A stretch of DNA of 64,000 bases, taken from Typha latifolia (Eukaryota > Streptophyta > Magnoliopsida > Poales > Typhaceae). The DNA lies in NCBI GenBank assembly GCA_019914945.1, contig CM034107.1:2728001-2792000 (forward strand), in the 5' to 3' direction. The translations under genes and the position numbers were made by a program. The notes below the pieces were generated by a model. It made no database searches. It saw nothing but the letters and a program-made list of their open reading frames with translations, and was not told where the DNA came from. Below, piece after piece: positions 48,056 through 58,212 of the stretch. Position 1 is the first letter of the stretch, and every line of letters starts with the position of its first letter.

Positions 48056-48480
48056 ATGAGCTGCTTCATGTCCAACGTGCGTGTTGCTGACGAGAGTTCC
48101 ATCGGAGGAGGAGAGAATCAACTGAACACAGATCGCACCGGCAGGAGAAAACATAGGCTCTCAGCTGTGCTTTCGATCCTGTTCGCTCCTGTTGCTTTAC
48201 TATTATGCCTAGTCTGCGACGGCAACAACGAAGTCGAGAATGCACATCTGCCTGCTTCTGCGACGTTGACCTCTGCATCCACCGAGTTACTGGTACGTGA
48301 GAGCATGCGCTACGTGATCTTCATGTAGGAAATCCTTTCAAAATAATCGAAATAAGATTCGTAGTGCGATGCTGCATGCATTATGTTGTTCGCTGGAATG
48401 TTTAGGCTGCACTCTCATCAGAGGGAGAGGATGTGTACATGGAAGTACTTTCGTGTTGCCAAGGCTTTAAATATCGATAA
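48056..48480 (+). CDS. candidate small single-pass membrane protein, two exons
   Basis: ATG at 48056 has a good context (TCACCATGAGC). Exon 1 is 48056-48292, ending at a strong donor (CTG|GTACGT). Exon 2 is 48406-48480, after a TTTAG acceptor, and ends in TAA. The 113-bp intron is of normal plant size and both junctions keep phase 0, giving 103 aa. Residues 29-36 are basic (RTGRRKHR), followed by a hydrophobic helix of about 20 residues (LSAVLSILFAPVALLLCLVC). The C-terminus ends SCCQGFKYR. The composition is less AT-rich than its surroundings. I do not recognise the family. An upstream in-frame ATG at 47918 is possible but its extension looks non-coding. The gene could be spurious. Confidence 0.4.
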
Positions 48481-49924
48481 AGGTTATGTATTAATTCCTC
48501 TCCTTCATGGATTCAATGTAATGGAAAAGCAAGTGATGTTTATATGTATTCTTCTTTCTTGTCTCTGATACTAATTCTAATTAGGAGGTTCTATAATATG
48601 AAGAAAGAAAGAGGGATACATAGATAGATAGATACATTAATGATCAGAAACTGTTAGCATGCAGTAGGATGTTTCCTCCTCCAAAAGAGAAATGAGTTCT
48701 TGCTTTAACCTAGTTTTATAGTTCTTCTCTAGAACACTGAACAATTACTGTGGAGTGGAAATCCTTCTCTTTAAAGTAATTTGGCTAATTTATGAGCTCA
48801 AGAACTAAAAAGATTTGTGTTCAGTTATAATCTTTAGTTATATTTCTTTGTTGCCAAATGATTCAATAAGAATTATTAATTTCTCTCTTCTAATTGAACG
48901 GTTGAGATTAAATGATGCTAAATAAAAACTAACCGGAAGTACAGCTCACTTTTCTAAATTATAAGGGTAAATTAGTCATATTTTATTTCGTGTAATATAA
49001 TTTCGATGCGTTTAATTAAAAATTTAGTAATTTAAAATTACTTCTGAAATTATTGAATATTAGTCTTATTTTAAAGATCTCGATGAGAGTTTTCTAACCA
49101 TATATTTTTTATTAAAAAATAATAACACTAAGATGACCTATTAAATAATTTAAAATAACTAATATAATAATATATATTATATTATTATTTTAATATATAT
49201 AGAGCCCGGTGCACTATTTTTGGCTTCATATTTAGAGCCTTTGGACTCCAAATATAGAGCTAGCGTTGGAGATGCTCTTAGCTATCCATTATTTTATAAA
49301 AAATAAAAATAATAATAAATTAGTAGAAGTTGACACTCTTATTATTAAGAAAACAGTTATAAGAATAAGCAATAAAAAAATACTTAAATTCTATTCTTCC
49401 TTAGTCTATTCTTGTTTTGATAGAGGGTTTGTCAAAGAAGATAGAGCTAGCCATTTAATCAACTCCGATTTAAGGATCAAAACCTTCGGCAGGCTAATTT
49501 AACTATTTAGTAACTTATTTAGTATATTATAATATAATATTTTTTTATTGGTACCATTTAAGTTAACCGAGGATGTTAAATAAAAATTATAGAAAAAAAA
49601 TAAAAGTGCATATTACAAAATTATTAAAAATAAAATGTGAATTATAAAATAAATAAAATATAAAGTGTTATTTGAAAATTTTCCTTTGTTTTTTGTATGA
49701 CTTATAACTGAGAGGGATAACCATGCGTGAGTATAATTGAAGTTGTGGAACTATGACACGGAATAGGATACTGGTATTGATAATTTCCTTAAACCCCTAG
49801 TAATGTTGATAATTAAGGACCTTAAACCTTATAAAATGAGTTAGAGTAAATTAAAATCTGAAAACCAAAATAATTTTAAATTATTGATTAATGTCAGATA
49901 AAAAATTGCCCCTCTTAAATAAAA
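48481..49924. other. AT-rich spacer before the HECT duplication
   Basis: No gene is recognised. It contains a GATA-like short repeat near 48621-48634 and long AT-rich stretches at 48900-49200 and 49500-49700. The open frame at 49266-49502 has no domain. Confidence 0.55.
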
Positions 49925-50189
49925 CTTTTTCATCATCGGCCCCTCGAGTGTTGGAGTTATATACAAGAGTCCTCACATATTCTTCTATCTTAAATACGAA
50001 GATACGAGGGTCTTCTTGTAAAAACTCCTCTTGGATTTAAAAAGGAAGGCTCGGTTTCTCGCGCTAAAGAAAAAGAAATTGTTCCCTCGTCTTTCTTCTT
50101 CTCTCCACCCGAACGCCACCACCGTCTCCCTTCTCTCTCTCTCTCTCTTTCCATTCTACGCCAATTTATAGGGTTAGGGTTCCGGCGTT

Positions 50190-50849
50190 CTCCTTGAGCT
50201 ATCCGCCGGCGACCGCGGCAAGGGCAAGATTAACGACGACGGCCCGCTGCTGGCATTTAACCGCCGCCCTCATCTCCGTTGTCCGTTTTCTTGAACTCTC
50301 CGAACACCACCCCCGCCCCCGGAGAAGTCGATCTTGCGTTGGTGCATTGGTTCGTCGATCTTCATCGGACGATTCTTTCTTGCCGAAGCCTTGGAGACTG
50401 GCCAAATCGTGACCTAGCTTACTCTTGAGGCCGTGAACTTTGCAGGTGCCCCTCAGGCGCTCATCGAATTGCATCTTTCTGATCTCCGACCAATAAGCAC
50501 ATTTATTTGAAGCGATTGGTGACTTTCTTGACGTTCAGGCTGGGAGGAGGGAGGACTTTGTTCCATTCTTGCTCATTTTCTTGAAGAGGCTCGAATTGGT
50601 GGGCTGTAGGGGCGATCAGCTCTACCGCAAATTACAGAGATTACTATCAGAGCTCCTTTAGTCATCGTTAGATGCCTGGGGATTGATCTCTTGCTTGTCA
50701 GATAACATGATTCATGATCTGGGGCCACTTATCCGCCAGCAGGTTGAGTCAGTGCTGGTGCTGCTACGTGAAGAAGATGTACCTGATTCAGATGATATCC
50801 TTAGAGAATTCGCCCAGTCAATATTTGAAATGTCAAAAGTGAAAACGCC
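50190..50849 (+). pseudogene. degraded 5' part of the upstream UPL5-like copy
   Basis: Compared with the intact copy downstream, the start codon region is missing (the sequence goes from CCGCCGGC straight to GACCGCGGCAAGGGCAAGAT). Two deletions remove about 75 and 265 bp and take out the acidic linker and the whole ubiquitin-like domain. Further indels and stops (for example near 50421 and 50658) interrupt the remainder. A one-base deletion near 50858 puts the remaining upstream frame out of step with the HECT-proximal frame. Recognisable remnants include FTAALISVVRFLEL-like and LIRQQVESVLVLLREED segments. Confidence 0.85.
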
Positions 50850-53800
50850 ATGCGAGGGAAAGTATGGGACACGGGAGGCTACAACAGTCAGCTGCAGGTA
50901 GATTGGGTTTCTTTGCATGAATTGTTCACTGAACTGTGGGAAGCTGTTGATGAGAATCTGAAGAAGGTCGAGGACTTGGTCGACGAAAAGAGTCTGACAG
51001 ATGATACATATCCAGTGAAAAAATGCTCACAAATTGCTTCTATTATAACAAGGATTGTCTGGTTTTCACAGGCAATTGGGAAATCTATGGAGAATATCCA
51101 TCCACTTATTTTGGCACAGCGAGTAGCGCTAAATTTTATTTTTAGTTTAGCAAGGAGGGACAGAAGTTTTGAATGGTTTTTGGCCTTAAAAGATGTTACA
51201 CATTTCAAGGCAAGGAAGAACTTGGTGTTGATATTGTTTGAGGAGAGAAGAAATAATCATATCTATGAGATGTCAATTGACAGGTCCTCTTTGCTGGTCA
51301 ATTCTTATGAACTTATCCAAAGTGCTAATCTAAATTCATTGCGTAATGAGCTTCAAGTGACATTCGACCATGAAGAGGCCTCAGGTCCAGGTGTTCTGTC
51401 AGAGTGGCTTTGTCTGGTATGTCAAGAGATTTTCAATCCTCATTTTGGCCTTTTCTCCTCATGCCAACATGACAAGCGCCGGTTCTTTCCAAATGGTAAG
51501 TTTCTGCTTCATTTGCAGTCAATATTGGCCTTTGAAGCTTAGAGCATATTCTGTCTGTGTGCATGGCTGTGATCTGTTAAATGATTAATCTGGAACATAC
51601 GAAAATGGAATTTTCTTGCCAGATCACATAAGGAGAAGAAGCATATTACTGTTAATGACTTATTGTGCTACATTTGCTTAGGACCCATTTTGATACATGA
51701 TGACATTCTAACTGGGGAATGATTGTTCCCATTTTCTTAAAGTATTCTAATGGGATTTATGGATGGGTTCAATAGCATTTTACTATAATGATAATGCATA
51801 TGTTAGTGAGGTAACAGCTCTACCGAACAAAACTATCAATACAAAATCAGGAGCGAGTAACAGCAGGGAAGCATCTAAAACCTAGTAGTTTATTGTGATG
51901 GTATACTTTGCATAATTTCTAAGTTCTTTTTATATTAGTTACCTGTTCATTTTGGAGTCTAACATTGCCAAGATTGTAGCAAAGTTTCTTGCGCATGGAT
52001 TTGGGAGGCTACAGGAAAGCTTTTAGGTCATATCAACAAGAACACAAATTTAGATCTGTAAATGATTATAATTTGTCAAACCATGGAATATATCATGTAA
52101 AAATATTGCTATAGTGAACAAACAGTGTCTACTTTCCTTTCCATATATTGCTATAGTGAACAAACAGTGTCTACTTTCCTTTCCATATTTTTGGAGGCCT
52201 CTAAGTGTTGAACAAGCAATACATGCTTTATACCTGTTTCTCTTAACCCAACATGTGCGAGGCATTTCCTTGAAATTTCACTCAGACAATGATGCTCAAA
52301 ACACATTTGCATATAATCCCTGGCAGTCCTAATTGCTGTATTTCATGAGTTATGCATAACTATAGGTGTAAATGAGTCGAGCTTGCACAAGCTGAGCTCA
52401 GCTCCCCTCAGCTCGAAATACGTATAAAACAAGCTCTAGATCTGTCAAGTTGGAGCAAGGCCAACGTGAGCTTTGGTCGATTAGGCTTGAAAAATTAGCT
52501 CTCCAAATATGGACTTGTTTAAATGTAACCTATAAGCCATTGGATTCTATATCTAATGGCTCTAATTGTTCTATGCATAAAATATATATATATAATAAAT
52601 TTGAAGTAACTAAGCTCGAGCTAGCTCAATTGACACACCCCAACACATAGCTCCAGTGAGCTGGTTCTCATTCTTCCGTACAGTTGACTAGCTTCTTCTT
52701 TCTATATATGTCCTTAAAGATGTAATGCTTTTGCATAGTAGCTGGAGCATGTTTAGATTTGTCCTATATAGCTTGTGATAATGACAAGCGTTTTGTCATC
52801 GCATTGTCAAAGATTTAGTTTGATAGATGTGGTCTACGTTCATCCCTGGCTTTTGACTAATAACTAATAACTGATTATTTCAATAATTCTTAGACATGTT
52901 AGTTTGCCAATCTCTTTATTTTTTTCTGTACTTTTTATTTTATATGAAAATTAATAATGAAGTACCCATACATTAACATACTGCATCTCTTCCATGAAAA
53001 ACTATGAGCTGGAGCTAATGAAATCTTTTAAGGCAGGTTGTAACCTGTAAATGGGATTTATAATGTCCTGGAAGACAGATCAGTAGCTACATTACATTCT
53101 AGTATGTTAAGTCAAATGGCCGTACAAGAGACCTTTCATCACAGAGGACCTTAAGAGCCACATTAGTTTTTAAGTAATTTCTGCAAACATTTATTTGCTT
53201 GTAGGTGCAAATTTATTTCAATAATGTCAAACATCACTGGTTCCAGTCTGTTTTGTAAATTTTGCAGAATCTGCTATGGAAAATCATGATTCTGGATATT
53301 TCCGTTTCAGTGGTCGAGTGATTGCCTTAGCTTTGGCATATGAAGTTCAAGTAGGTATTTTGTTAGATCACACTTTTTTCTTGCAACTAGCTGGCGAACA
53401 AGTTACCTTGGAAGATGTAAAGGTTGCAGATCCACTATTGTACTCTAGTTGGAAAAAAATTTTAGATATGGATGCTGAAACTTTGGATTCAGATGCTTTA
53501 AAGCTAACATTTTCTAGAGATATTGAATCTCAGGGGTCTAGGAAAAATATTGAGCTTGTCCCTGGGGGTAATGAGATTGCTGTAAGTAGCAGGAACAAGG
53601 AACAGTATGTTGACCTCCTGGTACAGAGTCACTTTGTAACATCCATCTCCAATCAGGTTACTCATTTTGCTCTAGGTTTTGCTGATATTCTCGCTGAATC
53701 AGAAAAGAAGCTGTTTTTCTTTAACTGTTTGGACCTTGAAGATCTTGATTGGATGCTTGGTGGAAGTAGCAATATTAGTGTGATGGATTGGAAAATGCAT

Positions 53801-54931
53801 ACTTTCTACGAAGATTACAGTGCAGATGATGATCAGATCTCTTGGTTTTGGGAGGTAAATCTCAAGGTTATTTCTCTCGATTTATTGTTTTCTATGTATA
53901 TAAGTAACCTTATTTGAAAGTCTGTAGTCTGCTAAAAGTCTAGTTGGAAGTGTATTTGGAATTGTAAGTTGATCTACCCACTTCTGTTGCTTATTATATA
54001 TACTTTCTTTTTTTGGTTTACTAATTTTCAAATTATATTTATTGGAGAAATAAATTCAACTGCAAGTACTTCCTTGGTCATGTTTAGTACCTGTAAGGCT
54101 GTAAGTGTCCGCACTATTATGTGCTTTCTGCTCTTGGACTCTCACTAATATATTACTCTATCATGTATGTCGTTGCGTTGATAAATGTCTAAAGACTAAA
54201 TATCTAGGTCTCTCTCATTTTCTGAAAAAGGTTTCCATGTAAACATTTCACAGATAATTAGCTTATATGTCGGTCGAGCTACGCATAGTAAAACTAGCAT
54301 GAAGCATGCTATCTTTAGATGTACCTTAAACCTTTGTTCAACCATCAGTCTTCCATAAAGGTAATATGTCTTAACCTTTGTCATCTAACACATTTTGTTA
54401 CCTTCAGATAGGATGGATGATCGTGTCGTGGAAACTCTATATTGGTTGTCATTTAAATCCTTTAACTATTTTGGGTTTATCATCTACTTTAGTTCTGAGA
54501 CATTATTACAAGTCGGGTGGAGTCATTGGATTAGTTGGTGGCTTGTAAGATGCTGCTGCGTGGTATTGGTAGCCTGAAATAAAGTGCAGTATGAGAACAA
54601 TATCTAAATGAGTTAGAGATGCCATCACTCAATAAGCTACCAATAGCTGATCATGGGACTTCTGCAGATTGTCGAGGAAATGTCCGAGGAGCAGAAAAGA
54701 GAACTTCTCTACTTCTGGACAGCTATAAAATACTTACCAGTTGAAGGCTTTCGGAGCTTGGAATTCAAGCTATCTATCCGTAAATATCAAGTACCTGAGG
54801 AACATCTTCCCAACGCATCCACTTGCTATTATATCCTTGGTCTCCCACCCTACAGATCGAAATCCGTCATGGCTAAGCGGCTTCAGGTAATAATCCAAAA
54901 TCACATAAGCCAGAGTTTTGGCAAATACTGA
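50850..54931 (+). CDS. truncated UPL5-like HECT E3 ligase (possible pseudogene)
   Basis: From an in-frame ATG at 50850, three exons remain open: 50850-51495, 53268-53854 and 54668-54931, giving 498 aa. Exons 2 and 3 (587 and 264 nt) have exactly the lengths of the intact copy. Exon 1 differs from the matching part by one in-frame codon. The HECT domain begins near FDHEEASGPGVLSEWLC. The catalytic cysteine motif LPNASTCYYILGLPPY is kept (C464). The ubiquitin-like domain and part of the helical middle region are absent, and the ancestral start codon is gone. It is either a recent pseudogene or a shortened HECT protein expressed from a new start; sequence alone cannot decide. Confidence 0.5.
52103..52186. 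repeat. two-copy tandem repeat, period 42 bp
   Basis: The unit beginning ATATTGCTATAGTGAACAAA occurs twice, identically or nearly so. The corresponding site in the downstream paralogue lacks the second unit, so the duplication followed the gene duplication. Confidence 0.9.
52363..52646. mobile_element. decayed non-autonomous DNA transposon in the upstream HECT intron
   Basis: It starts near TAGGTGTAAATGAGTCGAGC and ends near GAGCTAGCTCAATTGACACA, an imperfect inverted pair of the GGTGT(C/A)AATTGAGC type with an AGCTCGAGC-rich interior. Such ends are common in plant hAT-like non-autonomous elements. No protein is encoded. A matching element lies in the paralogous intron. Confidence 0.5.
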
Positions 54932-55593
54932 AACAAGTGACTTCCGAAAGTATATTCCACTTTCTATGCTCACAGTCGCTCATGTTTCATTTTACTATGA
55001 CATGCGTGAACCAATCAGTAAGTACTTTAAATGCATGTTAGGAATCTTTCATCAATCGTATACTCTGTAAGATGTGTCCTGACGATCGAAGAGCTGGAAA
55101 TAATTGAATTTCCATTTTCCCTCCTCCTTTGGAGAAAGAGTATTGCATCTTCTTTCGCAGTTGCTTTCCTATTTCATTTTATTATGATATGCATGTCCCC
55201 AAGCAATACGTTCTTCAAAGGCATCTTGGATCCTTTCATCGACCTTACTACATCATGTCTGCCATCATCCATTTCTTCCGGGGCATGTTTGGAGTCTTTT
55301 GTGTCTGTTCATTTTATGGATATTCTGCTTACCAGAAATATTCAGAGGTTTTCTTGTTGACTATTGGATGGGGAAGTCATGAGAAATTTGCACCAAATCT
55401 CCTCTGCACTAAACTATTGGTTGGAGTATATCAACAGCCTACAAAAAAAGGATCCAGATCGAAATGAAGTAAGATTACTTGCTGGTGTAGTAAAATATTT
55501 TAAAGTTCTCATTATTTACTGATCGAGTTCTATGTTTTTAATATACTTTAATCATAAAGTTTAGTTTAGATTAACCATTTATATAGACATACA

Positions 55594-55595
<2 letters not shown>

Positions 55596-55624
<29 letters not shown>
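55596..55624. repeat. (AT)n microsatellite
   Basis: About 14 TA units in AT-rich spacer. Confidence 0.9.
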
Positions 55625-55627
<3 letters not shown>

Positions 55628-57019
55628 ATACCAGGTCGAAACCTAATTTAAATATTTTTCCCGTAATCAAGTCCTATATATTACTCTTCAAAGTTACTTC
55701 TTGCATTAATGGGTACACTCATTGTAAATAAGAACTTGAGGAATATGCATGTGCACATAAAACCCACAAAATGATAATTTGCAACATAATTTTGCTTTGT
55801 AATTATATTAGCAACCGTGGACCAAAACTCATATTACTTGCAAACGGGGATATTTTGTAATTAGAAAGACAGCAATATGTTTGCTTAAGATGTATTATTG
55901 ATTACAGCAAAGTAGACATTGTTTGCAAGCAATATGAGTTGTGATCCAAATTTAGAATGAGATTAGTTGAATTATTTCTCTCACCCTGTTCAAGCTACCT
56001 ATATATATGAGCCCAAATAATTGAAAATACGATGTTCAAGCTGCAAAATACTGAAAAAAGAGAGTACTGCGTCGTACTAATTGTTAAAAGGAAGGGGTTA
56101 AAGCGTCATTAAACCAGCTAAAAACTGAAATTAATCTGTTTCTCCACTTCGATGGCGATCCCAAAGAAAGTTTATAAGGAGGTTCTGGTAGTACGCTTTA
56201 GAGTTTAGAGGAATCATATCAACCTCCCCCTTTATCGGGTTGGCCAGTCTGATTTGGGTCGGGCTTTAAGGTCAATTGATTTTGGGCCTCTCTTCACCAA
56301 TATCTCTTATAGGAGTGACCCTTGAAGGCTTAGGGTGTGATCTCACTCGCCACCATGGCCGTCACCGTCACGTATGGGTGGTGTGCCTCTCGTCTTTGAT
56401 CGCTTTGGTCAACTTCTCTCCACTCTGTGCGGATGATTGTCGTAGTCGAGGGTAAGATTTTGATGTTGCCGATTAGGAGTGCCTGCGGATTATTGTGCAC
56501 TAAAACATGTTGGTTAGGAAATGCTTATGTACTATTTGTTAACACACTCAACTTTCCATGTGGAATTAAATAACTACAAGAAACATATGCATGAGCTGGA
56601 CCGTGAGCTGCGAGTGGGCTAGTTGGATCAGGAGGCTGGATGGGCAAAGACCTGATTTATACTATCGAATTATAAATCGGGTTAGAATTGGCGTGCTTAC
56701 TACAATTTTATCTCAGATGGGTTTAAGCCTAGTTCATGCGGACTAAGCTATTTGGTTATCGCCCTCAACCTCGACAATGCAATGATGTACAAGATAGTTA
56801 TAATGTTGATAATATTGTAGACTAATTCTCATAATAAATTGTATAAACATAAAGATGTACTAAGACAATATTTGTGAATTCCATATATATAATTATGTAT
56901 TATATAAATATTTATTTTTTAATTATGTAAAAATTTAGCATTGGATTCCATAAATATATTTTTAGATTTCGTAATATATTTCTGATTGTTTTATATATGC
57001 TATCTAGATTTTATCTTTA

Positions 57020-57022
57020 TTA

Positions 57023-57060
<38 letters not shown>
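57020..57060. repeat. (AT)n tract followed by poly-T
   Basis: About 12 TA units continue into a T run of about 16 bases, a likely slippage hotspot. Confidence 0.9.
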
Positions 57061-58119
57061 ATGTTGCAGAGCAGAACTAATTTCTTGTAGCATTTCACTA
57101 GCTGTGTTATAGGAATTAAATCAACGTCAATAATGAAGGATGTATCAGCAAGTAAAGAAGAACAAACCTGTAAATCAATATAAAAAAGCTACATAACATA
57201 GAAAACAGATACCAAATATTTTTTCTTTTCACATAATATTCTATATAGTATATCACATCATGGAAATTTCATTTTTTAAGCCTTTCTTGGTGAAATTTAA
57301 AGAAAATCAGCATGAGTGACAAATCTCCTAGTAAGAGAATTAGAGTGACATAATTTCTAAGCAATTTCTCAATATGTATTAACTATCAATTTACTCAATC
57401 AACTACTAGTTTTCTACCAAGGAAGTGAGTTTAGGTAGGTGGTATCTCCAGCACAATTCTCTATATAAAGGAGATTGTGTTTAAGCTTTTTATCACCAAC
57501 AAGGAAGAGATTGAGATTACGGAAAAAAATAAAATAAAGGTTTTTTAGATATCAGAAGATGTTAGAATTTTGATGGTTTATAATTTAGAAAAAGACGGAG
57601 AAAACGAGTTGGGAAATTTGTTTATTTATCAAAATCGGTTAATACTTCCTGCCTAGAAATCCTAAAATTATAAATTAGATAAAAATATTAGTTTTTTTAA
57701 TATATATTATAAATTATTCTTAAAATCACTGTAAGGGTAATTTTGGTATTTAAAAAAGATTGAAAGTAGGCATGCAATTGCAAAAGAAATCTAAAATGGG
57801 TAGTAGTGCAAAATCTTAAATTGTGTTGATTTATAGTGTTTTTATTGCTTTCTTTGCAGCTACAGAGAAAAACTAAAATGGTAGATGTGCAAAAAGATAA
57901 AATGATATTTAACATTATTGGATTACTTTTTCATCATTAGCCCCTCGAATTTCAGAGTTTTTATAGAAGAGTTCTCATATATTCTTACATCTGATATCCG
58001 AACATATGAGGTTCTTCTTGCAAAAGCTCCTCTTGCATTTGAAAAGAAAGACTCGGCTTCTCGCGCTAAAGGAAAGAGACATCGTTCCCTCGTCTTTCTT
58101 CCTCCTCCACCCGAACGCC

Positions 58120-58165
58120 ACCGTCGTTCTCTCTTCTCTCTCTCTCTCTCTCCGCTCTGCGCCAA
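58120..58165 (+). promoter_or_regulatory. CT-rich leader of the UPL5-like gene
   Basis: A pyrimidine-rich run (TCTCTTCTCTCTCTCTCTCT) lies 50-90 bp upstream of the ATG, followed by a conserved CGCCAATTT word. Both are also present before the degraded copy (50125-50168). CT-rich stretches are usual in plant 5' leaders. Confidence 0.5.
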
Positions 58166-58212
58166 TTTTTAGGATTAGGATTCCGACGTGATCCTTGATC
58201 TCTCCGACCGCG

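Larger units (their letters stand above)
51496..53267 (+). other. intron 1 of the upstream HECT copy
   Basis: About 1.77 kb, alignable to the intron of the downstream copy. It contains a 42-bp tandem duplication at 52103-52186 and a GAGCTCGAGC-rich transposon remnant at about 52363-52646. Confidence 0.75.
49925..55030 (+). repeat. tandem segmental duplication, upstream copy
   Basis: Sequence from about 49925 (CTTTTTCATCAT) onward matches the region from about 57925. The match covers the CT-rich leader, the HECT gene exons, the introns and the 3' flank (TATTCCACTTTCTATGCTCA near 54951 matches the region near 63926). The offset is about 8.0 kb at the start and changes through indels. Introns have many small differences, so the duplication is not very recent. 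Confidence 0.9.
54932..57924. other. spacer between the two HECT copies
   Basis: Two overlapping open frames of about 110 codons lie at 55031-55467; I recognise no domain. The stretch holds AT microsatellites at about 55596-55624 and 57020-57044, the second running into a poly-T tract. A somewhat GC-richer patch lies at 56220-56470. No gene is supported. Confidence 0.5.

Noticed and set aside
47918..48328. 136-codon single open frame with an earlier ATG
   Set aside because: The first 46 codons look like leader sequence and the 3' end runs into a strong donor site; the spliced model from 48056 was preferred.
58195..58212. Extension of the UPL5-like frame upstream of 58213
   Set aside because: The codon at 58195 is TTG, not ATG; the first in-frame ATG is 58213.
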